Positions 57,405 through 64,000 of a DNA stretch of 64,000 nucleotides are shown here, piece after piece. Position 1 is the stretch's first letter, and every line of letters begins with the position of its first letter. The position numbers were made by a program, and so were the translations under genes. The notes under the pieces are model-generated. The model was not told the DNA's origin. It made no database searches and was given only the letters and a program-made list of their open reading frames with translations. Source of the DNA: Ancylothrix sp. D3o (GTDB taxonomy: Bacteria; Cyanobacteriota; Cyanobacteriia; Cyanobacteriales; Oscillatoriaceae); assembly GCF_025370775.1 (NCBI RefSeq), contig NZ_JAMXEX010000003.1:62001-126000 (forward strand). The letters run 5' to 3'.

Positions 57405-58151
57405 ATGGCAAATCAACAACATCTGGCACTGCTCAAACAAGGCGCAGTTAAATGGATTGAATGGCGCATCAAAAATCCCGACATTGAACTTGATTTAAGC
57501 GAAGCTTTTTTGAGTGGGGCAAATCTTCGCGGTGCCCAATTGCAGGGCGTAAATTTGCGACACTGCGACTTAGGCAACGCGAAACTAATAGCAGCTAATT
57601 TAAACCAAGCAAATCTCAGCCTTGCCAACTTATGCGATGCTGCCCTTGTGGAAGCTTGTTTAAATTCCGCTAACCTCACCGGCACTTATTTAATCAATGC
57701 CTTACTCAATGACAGTGATTTAACTAATGCCAATTTAATTGGTGCTGATTTGACTGGGGCAAATTTAACTGCTGCTGATTTAAGTTCGGCAAATTTGGTG
57801 GGTGCAAGTTTAAGAAAAGCCATTTTGCGCGAGGCAAATTTGTCTGGGGCAAGCCTTTCTCACGCCAGCGTCCAAAATGCCGAATTTATTAATGCTTATT
57901 TGTATAAAGTTGATTTCCAAAAAGCTAATTTATCCGAAGCTTATTTGAATGGATCTTATCTTTTTAAAGCCAATTTTACTGAGGCTGATTTGAGTGGGAC
58001 AGATTTACGCTATTGCAACTTAAGCTATGCAAATTTGACTGGTGCAAACTTAAAAGGGGCAAAGTTGCGAGGGGCAAATTTAAAAGGGACGATTTTGGCA
58101 GGGGCTAATTTGGCGGGCGCTACTATGTCGGATGATACCTCACAGGAATGA
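57405..58151 (+). CDS. Pentapeptide-repeat protein
   Basis: A 248-residue protein made almost entirely of A(D/N)LxX pentapeptides from about residue 28 to 240 (for example ADLTGANLTAADLSSANLVG), predicted to form a right-handed quadrilateral beta-helix. The N-terminus (MANQQHLALLKQGAVKWIEW) is a short helix seen in many cyanobacterial members. No membrane segment or signal. Functions of such proteins are mostly unknown. ATG 57405 is chosen because the region upstream, which overlaps ccmP in another frame, has no repeat character. Confidence 0.88.
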   Translation: MANQQHLALLKQGAVKWIEWRIKNPDIELDLSEAFLSGANLRGAQLQGVNLRHCDLGNAKLIAANLNQANLSLANLCDAALVEACLNSANLTGTYLINALLNDSDLTNANLIGADLTGANLTAADLSSANLVGASLRKAILREANLSGASLSHASVQNAEFINAYLYKVDFQKANLSEAYLNGSYLFKANFTEADLSGTDLRYCNLSYANLTGANLKGAKLRGANLKGTILAGANLAGATMSDDTSQE

Positions 58152-58604
58152 TGCGGAAATTACGCAAGCAAACTCAATAATAGTCGGCCTGGATTAGAAG
58201 TTTTCTGTGATAAAACAAGAGGCCGGTAGAAATGAGAATCGCTAAAAAACTAGACAAAAATCAGAAAAACAAACCACATAAACCAGTTAAATTGTTCCGG
58301 GGTAGATGGGATAGGGGAGTTGAGCTTTCTAAGATTTGCACAACTCCTCTACGCAAATACACGGAACTTTTATTTAAAATCCCACAAACTTTAAAGAATT
58401 TGATAGGGTTAATTATGAAGATATCACTCAAAAGGTAGAGGCAATCAACCGACCTCACTGTTACTTTAGAGAGTAGGTATCCGAGAAACAATCGAGCAGA
58501 TACTTCGGGTTTCTGCCATTTAGTCCATGTCGAATTTGAGTAAAAATTAAGCTCAAACTCCAGGGTTGTATCTACCCAAAAATCTTTTACCTGGAGTCCA
58601 CAAA
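58152..58604. other. 453-bp intergenic region upstream of the secreted DUF4347 protein
   Basis: No supported gene. A GGAGTTG (58316-58322) / CAACTCC (58341-58347) hairpin with an 18-base loop may end transcription from the left. The short words CGGAAATTACGCA (58155 onward) and ACGCAAATACACGG (58351 onward) look alike and may be related sites, but I cannot name a regulator. The promoter of the large secreted-protein gene must lie here. Confidence 0.4.
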
Positions 58605-61600
58605 ATGTCTGTAAAATTATCTTCAACCCTTACAGAGAAAAACCTTCAACCCACTCCTGCTCGTTCTCTTGTCGTCATTGATAAAGGCGTAGAAAACTAC
58701 CAAAGTCTCGCCGCCGGCTTGCCTCCCAACACCTCAGTAATTTTCTTAGAAAGTAATGCCAATGGCATTGAAACCATCACGAAAGAATTAGAAAAATATG
58801 CGTCACAAAATCAAAAAATTGATGCAATTTCTATTTTTTCTCACGGAAGCGCCGGCACTTTACAACTTGGCAACACAACTCTGTCAGCAGATAGCCTTGA
58901 AACTTATCAAATTCAACTGCAAAAATGGCAAACAGCCCTGAGTGAAAAGGCAGATATCCTGGTTTATGGTTGTGATTTCGCGGCTGGAAATGGCAGTGAA
59001 TTGATTAACAAGTTGAGCCAAATAACCGGCGCTGATATTGCGGCTTCGACTGACTTAACCGGCAATGCGGCAAAAGGTGGAAATTGGAATCTCGAATATA
59101 ACACCGGCAACATCGAAAGCACCAACCCTTTGTTAGCAGAAACCCAGGCAAATTATCAGGGAGTTTTAGCAACTATTACCGTTACCAATACAAATGATAG
59201 TGGTAGCGGTTCCTTGCGTCAAGCAATTGCGGATGCGGTTGCCGGTGATACCATTGCTTTTAATTTACCCGCCAATTCAGTTATCACCCTCAACAGCCAA
59301 CTGGTGGTTAACAAAAGCATCACCATTGATGGTAGCGGTGCAGCAGGATTAACCCTCAATGGAAACAACGCAACCCGGATCATTTATAGTGATTGGGATT
59401 GGCAAACTCCCAACGGTTTTGTAATTAATCTCAGAAACCTTACCCTTGCCAATGGTAACACGAATGATGCCGAAGGCGGTGCCGGTGTTCGCACAGGATA
59501 TTTAGGGCAATTAACTGTCGAAAACGTCACGTTTAGAAACAACATTGCTCAACAAGGTGCGAGTATTCGCGGCGGAAATGAAAGTAATATTACTGTCATT
59601 AACAGTGTTTTTGACAGCAATAATGCGACTTCTGGCACAACAGGTTTAATTCGAGAACGTGGTGCCGGTGGTATTACAGCACAAGGCGGAAATTTAACAG
59701 TAACCGGCAGTACCTTTAGCAACAATAAAGGTATTGTTGGCGCTGCAATAAACATCCTCAACACCAATTCAATTATCGAAAATAGCCGGTTTCTTAATAA
59801 CGATACGACAGCCGGCGTTAACTTCTCCGGCTTTCAAAGTGGAAACGGCGGTGCTATTTATACCGATGGTGCCAATTCCCCCGGAGAAGTTGGCAGTATT
59901 ATCGTCAAAAATAGCCGCTTTGAAGGTAATAAAGCAGCCGGTTTGGGGGGTGGATTGTTCTTAAGTGCCTATACACCTCATACCGTTTCAATTGAAAATT
60001 CCATCATCCAAAACAACGAAGTTATCAGAGATGCCAATAACAATGCTTTGGGTGGAGGAATTTACCATCAATCTGTGCCTTTAACTTTGACAAATTCTGC
60101 CCTTGCTAACAACAAAGCTGTTTATCAAGGAGGAGGTTTATGGTCAGATAAAGGTCAAGTTACTATCAGTAATAGTACCGTTTATGGCAACCAAGTCACA
60201 GATGCCAGTACCGGCTATGGCGGCGGAATTCGCATCGGCGGAACTAGCTTACCGGCTACCATCACAAACTCAACAATTGCTAATAACCGTGCTGGGTTTA
60301 CTGTAGGTGGAATTTTGGCAGATAATACCACGCCAGTGACACTGAGAAATACGATTTTTAGTAACAACACTGCCGGCAATCCTTGGAATATTCAATACAA
60401 CACCAACCGCGAATTAATCGATGGTGGTGGAAATATTCAATTTCCTGCCAAAGCTACGACTTTAGGCAATGATTATAACGCCACTGCAAGCATTACGATT
60501 GCCGATCCAAGATTGGGAACTCTGCAAGAAATTAATGGCGCTTTGGTGTTACCATTGCTGCCAGGAAGTGCTGCCATTGATGCAGGGGTAAATGTGGGCG
60601 CACCGGCAACGGATCAACGCGGTTTAGCACGTCCACAAGATGGTGATAATAATGGTTCGGCGTTGGTGGATAGTGGGGCTTATGAATTGGCGGGTAGCAG
60701 TCCAGAAATTCAAGTTTTGGAAGGCGCTACGGCGATTGCAGATAATTCCACAACGGCGATTAATTTTGGAACCACGAATCTAAGTACGCCAATTTCTAAA
60801 ACGTTTACCGTCCAAAATATTGGCACTTCCGATTTAACTCTAAGCGGTTTATCATTGCCTTCTGGCTTTAGTTTGGTTGGCACTTTACCCGCTACGGTTG
60901 CTGCGGGGGGAACTGGGAATTTTGGTGTTCAAGTTGATGCTTTAGCAGCCGGCAATTTGTCGGGTGAAGTTTCATTTATCACCAATGATACTGATGAAAA
61001 TCCTTTCAATTTTGCGATAGCCGGTGTTGTCAATTCTCCGACGCCAGATCCGACGCCAGATCCGACGCCAGATCCGACGCCAGATCCGACGCCAGATCCG
61101 ACGCCCACGCCGACGCCAGATCCGACGCCCACACCAATAGAAGAAAATTGCCTTTCCGAGGAATTTCCCACACCGGCATTAATGCCAAATAGCGAAATTG
61201 CCACAACAATTCCTGGCACAGAAACGAATGATATCTTGATGGGAGATGCGTCAAATCAAACAATAAATAGCCTGGGAGGTAATGATATTGTTGTTGCACT
61301 GAGTGGCAGCGATAATATTGATGGAGGAATTGGCAACGATTTATTATTTGGCAACATGGGCACCGATTATATGGCCGGTGGTGAGGGGAATGATACAATT
61401 TTTGGAGGCAAAGATAACGATGCAATTCTGGGAGGAATTGGCGACGATATTCTGTTAGGAGATATTGGCGACGATACCCTAGATAGCGGTTCCGGAAATG
61501 ATTTAGCCTTTGGAAATATGGGCAATGATTTTATTGCAGCCGGTGATGGGAATGATACAGTTTATGCCGGTCAAAATGATGACATTCTCAAAGGAGAATT

Positions 61601-62075
61601 AGGCGACGATATTCTACAAGGGGATGTTGGCAACGACAGCATTTCTGGAGGAGATGGAAAGGATTTGCTATTTGGCAATCAAGGTGCCGATTTAATCGAT
61701 GGATGTGATGGGGATGATACCCTGTATGGAGGCCAAGAAAACGACTCTTTGATGGGGAATACCGGCAATGATTGGGTTTATGGAAATGCCGGCAACGATT
61801 TACTCGATGGTGGCACCGGCAATGATACCCTCATCGGCGGTAATGGAATAGATACCTTTGTTTTGGGTTCTCAAAAAGGAATAGATGTCATTACCAATTT
61901 TGAAATTGGGGTTGATTTCATTGGGTTAAGTGGAGGCTTAACGTTCAACGATTTAAACCTCACAGCCATTAACAATGACACCACAATCGCACTAAAAACC
62001 AGTGGTGAAATATTGGCGCAATTAAATGGCATCCAGCCAGCGTCTTTGACAGAGCAAAATTTTAGCCTGATTTAA
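58605..62075 (+). CDS. Large secreted DUF4347 / beta-helix / RTX-repeat protein
   Basis: A 1156-residue surface or extracellular protein. Domains in order: DUF4347 (about 15-190; [15 protein letters not shown] and [12 protein letters not shown]), a right-handed beta-helix (about 195-690; NxxxxNNxA and GGGI repeats), a choice-of-anchor-D-type beta sandwich (about 705-805; [18 protein letters not shown]), a Pro-Thr-Pro-Asp linker (about 812-842), and RTX-like calcium repeats (about 875-1090; GGxGNDxxxG and GNxGNDxxxG). No N-terminal signal; the C-terminal end fits type I secretion. Such proteins often act as adhesins or sheath components. ATG 58605 is preferred since GGAG lies eight bases upstream. 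Confidence 0.88.
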   Translation: MSVKLSSTLTEKNLQPTPARSLVVIDKGVENYQSLAAGLPPNTSVIFLESNANGIETITKELEKYASQNQKIDAISIFSHGSAGTLQLGNTTLSADSLETYQIQLQKWQTALSEKADILVYGCDFAAGNGSELINKLSQITGADIAASTDLTGNAAKGGNWNLEYNTGNIESTNPLLAETQANYQGVLATITVTNTNDSGSGSLRQAIADAVAGDTIAFNLPANSVITLNSQLVVNKSITIDGSGAAGLTLNGNNATRIIYSDWDWQTPNGFVINLRNLTLANGNTNDAEGGAGVRTGYLGQLTVENVTFRNNIAQQGASIRGGNESNITVINSVFDSNNATSGTTGLIRERGAGGITAQGGNLTVTGSTFSNNKGIVGAAINILNTNSIIENSRFLNNDTTAGVNFSGFQSGNGGAIYTDGANSPGEVGSIIVKNSRFEGNKAAGLGGGLFLSAYTPHTVSIENSIIQNNEVIRDANNNALGGGIYHQSVPLTLTNSALANNKAVYQGGGLWSDKGQVTISNSTVYGNQVTDASTGYGGGIRIGGTSLPATITNSTIANNRAGFTVGGILADNTTPVTLRNTIFSNNTAGNPWNIQYNTNRELIDGGGNIQFPAKATTLGNDYNATASITIADPRLGTLQEINGALVLPLLPGSAAIDAGVNVGAPATDQRGLARPQDGDNNGSALVDSGAYELAGSSPEIQVLEGATAIADNSTTAINFGTTNLSTPISKTFTVQNIGTSDLTLSGLSLPSGFSLVGTLPATVAAGGTGNFGVQVDALAAGNLSGEVSFITNDTDENPFNFAIAGVVNSPTPDPTPDPTPDPTPDPTPDPTPTPTPDPTPTPIEENCLSEEFPTPALMPNSEIATTIPGTETNDILMGDASNQTINSLGGNDIVVALSGSDNIDGGIGNDLLFGNMGTDYMAGGEGNDTIFGGKDNDAILGGIGDDILLGDIGDDTLDSGSGNDLAFGNMGNDFIAAGDGNDTVYAGQNDDILKGELGDDILQGDVGNDSISGGDGKDLLFGNQGADLIDGCDGDDTLYGGQENDSLMGNTGNDWVYGNAGNDLLDGGTGNDTLIGGNGIDTFVLGSQKGIDVITNFEIGVDFIGLSGGLTFNDLNLTAINNDTTIALKTSGEILAQLNGIQPASLTEQNFSLI
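61038..61133 (+). repeat. Eight 12-bp tandem repeats encoding PTPD/PTPT
   Basis: Eight units of CCGACGCC(A/C)(G/A)(A/C)(T/G/A) in phase, encoding Pro-Thr-Pro-Asp or Pro-Thr-Pro-Thr, form the linker between the beta sandwich and the calcium-repeat part. The near identity of units suggests slippage-prone length variation. Confidence 0.9.
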
Positions 62076-62093
62076 TATAGGGCTTAAGCAAAA

Positions 62094-62125
62094 AAACCCT
62101 GGTTTCTTAGAGAAACTGGGGTTTT
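62094..62125 (+). terminator. Hairpin terminator after the DUF4347 protein gene
   Basis: AAACCCTGGTTTCT (62094-62107) and AGAAACTGGGGTTT (62111-62124) form a 14-bp RNA stem with two G-U pairs and a 3-base loop, ending in TTTT. It starts 19 bases after the stop codon. Similar AAACC(C/G)GGTTTCT repeats are frequent in Oscillatoriales intergenic DNA. Confidence 0.65.
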
Positions 62126-62212
62126 CTACCCAAATCTTAGATTTGGCGATTTAGTTGTGATGAAAAACCTGGTTTGTGAATGTCACTCCCCAAACCCGAA
62201 TTAAAAGAACAA

Positions 62213-63679
62213 TCAAGAAACCTTCGTCAAACCAACATTAGCCGGTGCAACCGTAGCCACACGAGGGGAAGCAGAAACCGATGTTTCACGCGGACGAGGT
62301 AACAACAAAGACAAAAATTGTTCATCCATAATAGAACTGGCTAAAAGACGTCGGTATAAATCACTTAACTGGATAGCAACTCCCGCCCAGCTAAAATTTT
62401 GAGTTACCCGAACCGGCGCCAAACGTCGCAATTTTCGAGCCCATAATTCATCCATTAAAATGCGGTCAATTGCCGCCGTAAAACCGCTAACATCTTGAGG
62501 AGATACTAACAAACCGGTTTCTTCTGGAATTACCGTAAACTTCAAACCACCAACATTTGAAGCCACAACCGGCGTACCACAAGCCATTGCCTCAATAGCA
62601 ACTAACCCAAAAGGTTCATAATGACTGGGAACCACACAAACATCAGCAGCCGCATAATAAAGGGGCAAAATATTGTGATCCAAACGCCCAGGAAAAATCG
62701 TTTGTGCGCTGAGTTTTAATTCTTCAACAAGTTTTTCAATGCGCTGGCGTTCGCGTCCATCTGCGCCTTCTTCATCACAACCGCCGGCAATAATTAAGCG
62801 GAATTTTCCTTCTTTTCTGGCTTCAGAAATTGCACAAGAACGTACTAAAGTTTCAATACCTTTGCGAGGGTCAAACCGGCCCACATAAAGCACAATTTGC
62901 TCATGGTGATCTAGCCCTAATTTTGTTCGCGCCTCCGCCTTTGGCAACACGCGGAAATTAGTAATATCTGTCCCGCAAGGAATCACCTCGACATGACCTT
63001 TTGCCGAAACTAAAGACCGCAAAACTTCTTCTTCTTGGGGGCTAGTTGCGACCACACAATGAGCTTTTTCTAAAATTTCTTGCTCAACTGCTAAACGAAT
63101 TTCTGCACTGGCGGGCCGGTGGGAAACTGCTTGATATTTCACCGCACCCAAAGAGTGATAAGTATGAACTAACTGGATATTGCTTTTTTGTTTGAGTTGC
63201 AAACCCACCCAAGCCGACATCCAATAATTAGTATGAATTACGGGGTAACTTGTGCCTTCTTTAAGTTGGAACTTTTCAAAAGCCTCAACAAAAGCAGGCA
63301 TATAATCAAACAACTCATCACGGGGAATAAACTTTTCTGGGCCGGCTTTTAAACGAATGGTTCGACAGTGAGGCGAATGTTGAACAATTGTCGGATCTTC
63401 TGGCTTTGTTTTGCGGGTAAACATATCAACTTGCCACCCCAATTTTGCCAAAGCTTCGCCAACTTGACGGACATAGACATTTTGGCCGCCGGCTTCTTCT
63501 TTACCAATTTCTGCCGCCGGATCGCCATGATCAGAAATTAAAGCGATTGGTTGCCGCCCCGGAATGGCCGGTCGTGCGGAAGCAAAAGGTGAAACTGAAC
63601 GCTCACTTTTTGAAGGGGAAATTGGCGAAGAAATTTCCGTTTTCATTAGAGAAATCGGCTGTCCATCTTTCAAAGACAT
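62213..63679 (-). CDS. Family 4 glycosyltransferase (sucrose-phosphate-synthase-/MshA-like)
   Basis: A 488-residue GT-B protein. A Ser/Pro-rich N-terminus (1-40) precedes IALISDHGDPAAEIGKEEAG and GGQNVYVRQVGEALAKLGW, a substrate-loop motif shared by sucrose-phosphate-type and MshA-type GT4 enzymes. The donor site is in VVPSHYEPFGLVAIEAMACG, with VLYVGRFDPRKGIETLVRS before it. The product cannot be assigned, and sucrose synthesis is only one option. ATG 63679 is preferred since AGGAGG lies 8 bases upstream; an upstream in-frame start (63697) has none. It probably forms a unit with the transferase whose 3' end is at the window edge. Confidence 0.85.
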   Translation of the reverse strand: MSLKDGQPISLMKTEISSPISPSKSERSVSPFASARPAIPGRQPIALISDHGDPAAEIGKEEAGGQNVYVRQVGEALAKLGWQVDMFTRKTKPEDPTIVQHSPHCRTIRLKAGPEKFIPRDELFDYMPAFVEAFEKFQLKEGTSYPVIHTNYWMSAWVGLQLKQKSNIQLVHTYHSLGAVKYQAVSHRPASAEIRLAVEQEILEKAHCVVATSPQEEEVLRSLVSAKGHVEVIPCGTDITNFRVLPKAEARTKLGLDHHEQIVLYVGRFDPRKGIETLVRSCAISEARKEGKFRLIIAGGCDEEGADGRERQRIEKLVEELKLSAQTIFPGRLDHNILPLYYAAADVCVVPSHYEPFGLVAIEAMACGTPVVASNVGGLKFTVIPEETGLLVSPQDVSGFTAAIDRILMDELWARKLRRLAPVRVTQNFSWAGVAIQLSDLYRRLLASSIMDEQFLSLLLPRPRETSVSASPRVATVAPANVGLTKVS

Positions 63680-63848
63680 ACCTGTACCCTCCTGCACCGA
63701 GTTGGATTAAATAAAAAGCCAGACGGGGGTTTTACGAGGGCTTCATACACCAGCCCTCACCCCGATATCACCTCTGCTTGATATTCAAATCGTTACAAAA
63801 TGGTTGTTTACCAACCAGCCTGTAGGCAATTTTCAAGCGAGGAAATCG

Positions 63849-63876
63849 ACAAAAAAGGTGGATTAAAATCCACCTA
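63849..63876 (-). terminator. Rho-independent terminator overlapping a stop codon
   Basis: GGTGGATT (63857-63864) and AATCCACC (63867-63874) form an 8-bp stem with a 2-base loop on the leftward transcript, followed there by six U's (complement of 63851-63856). The stem touches the TAG stop (63874-63876) of the partial glycosyltransferase. It would end that gene before the GT4 gene at 62213. Confidence 0.75.
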
Positions 63877-64000
63877 AACAGCACTTAAACTAGGCGTATG
63901 AAGATGACCATTTTTTGCAAAGCTTTGGCTGACAATTTGCCGGTAAACTGCTTCATATCCATCGGTCATCGCCTGGGCGCTAAATTTTTGCTGCACATAA
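63874..64000 (-). CDS. Partial glycosyltransferase C-terminus (runs off the window)
   Basis: Forty-two codons read leftward from the window edge: YVQQKFSAQAMTDGYEAVY followed by RQIVSQSFAKNGHLHTP to a TAG stop at 63874-63876. The FSAQAMTDGYEAVYRQI segment is the usual C-terminal helix of family 4 glycosyltransferases. It is the upstream neighbour of the transferase at 62213 on the same strand. The remainder is outside the window, so nothing can be said about donor or full length. Confidence 0.7.
   Translation of the reverse strand, partial: YVQQKFSAQAMTDGYEAVYRQIVSQSFAKNGHLHTPSLSAV

Noticed and set aside
58232-58438. 68-codon Lys-rich frame upstream of the DUF4347 protein
   Set aside because: Spans a hairpin, has no good ribosome binding site and matches no family I recognise.
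61038-61133. Regular 12-bp repeats resembling an array
   Set aside because: In-frame coding repeats without spacers, so not CRISPR. No CRISPR array or cas gene was seen in the window.

Overview
The window reads as chromosomal DNA of a cyanobacterium, probably filamentous and Oscillatoriales-like. Markers are the carotenoid genes crtP-crtB, a Ycf51 gene, the carboxysome shell gene ccmP, an RRM RNA-binding protein of the cyanobacterial cold-shock type, multidomain hybrid histidine kinases, and heptanucleotide (GTCATTN-type) repeats between genes. The genus is inference. No rRNA, tRNA, CRISPR array, transposase or phage gene was seen.

Layout. 0-10 kb: a TPR/M48-like membrane protein that appears to have lost zinc ligands, an RRM protein, a small unknown gene, an EAL-domain c-di-GMP phosphodiesterase, crtB and crtP (phytoene to zeta-carotene), a CheY/PilH-like regulator and an ABM-fold protein. 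10.4-12.5 kb: a two-gene type II restriction-modification system with a 4-base overlap. 12.8-16 kb: dnaK and a zinc-finger-less dnaJ. 16.3-23.9 kb: a signalling block of two multidomain histidine kinases with very similar catalytic cores, a single-domain response regulator and a response-regulator adenylate cyclase. 24-32.3 kb: Ycf51, an iron-type alcohol dehydrogenase, LL-diaminopimelate aminotransferase, an M16 peptidase pair (one catalytic, one not), a phospholipase-D-like lipoprotein and a DUF4087 protein.

32.4-55.8 kb is a large exopolysaccharide locus in two divergent transcription units separated by an 832-bp control region. The leftward unit has 12 genes: eight glycosyltransferases or related enzymes, a Wzx-like flippase, a Wzy-like polymerase, a hexapeptide acetyltransferase, an Fe(II)/2-oxoglutarate oxygenase and a secreted GH-A-like protein (counting the acetyltransferase, oxygenase, polymerase, flippase and GH-A protein separately leaves seven glycosyltransferases). 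The rightward unit encodes a WecG/TagA/CpsF glycosyltransferase fused to two MshEN-like repeats, a membrane GT2, a one-module nonribosomal peptide synthetase (half condensation, adenylation, carrier, thioesterase) and a Wzc/GumC-type co-polymerase. The best candidate for an undescribed system is this locus: polysaccharide synthesis joined to an amino-acid-activating NRPS and an oxygenase, possibly c-di-GMP-controlled through the fused domains. No initiating phosphoglycosyltransferase or Wza exporter is present, so those parts must lie elsewhere.

55.9-64 kb: an unknown cyanobacterial protein, ccmP (TTG start), a pentapeptide-repeat protein, a 1156-residue secreted DUF4347/beta-helix/RTX-type protein, a GT4 glycosyltransferase and the end of a second glycosyltransferase running off the window.

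ACCGGC/GCCGGT is strikingly frequent across the window, whereas I noticed no copy of the usual cyanobacterial HIP1 octamer GCGATCGC. Several intergenic spaces carry heptamer arrays or inverted repeats, and one array supplies the C-terminus of an M16 protein.
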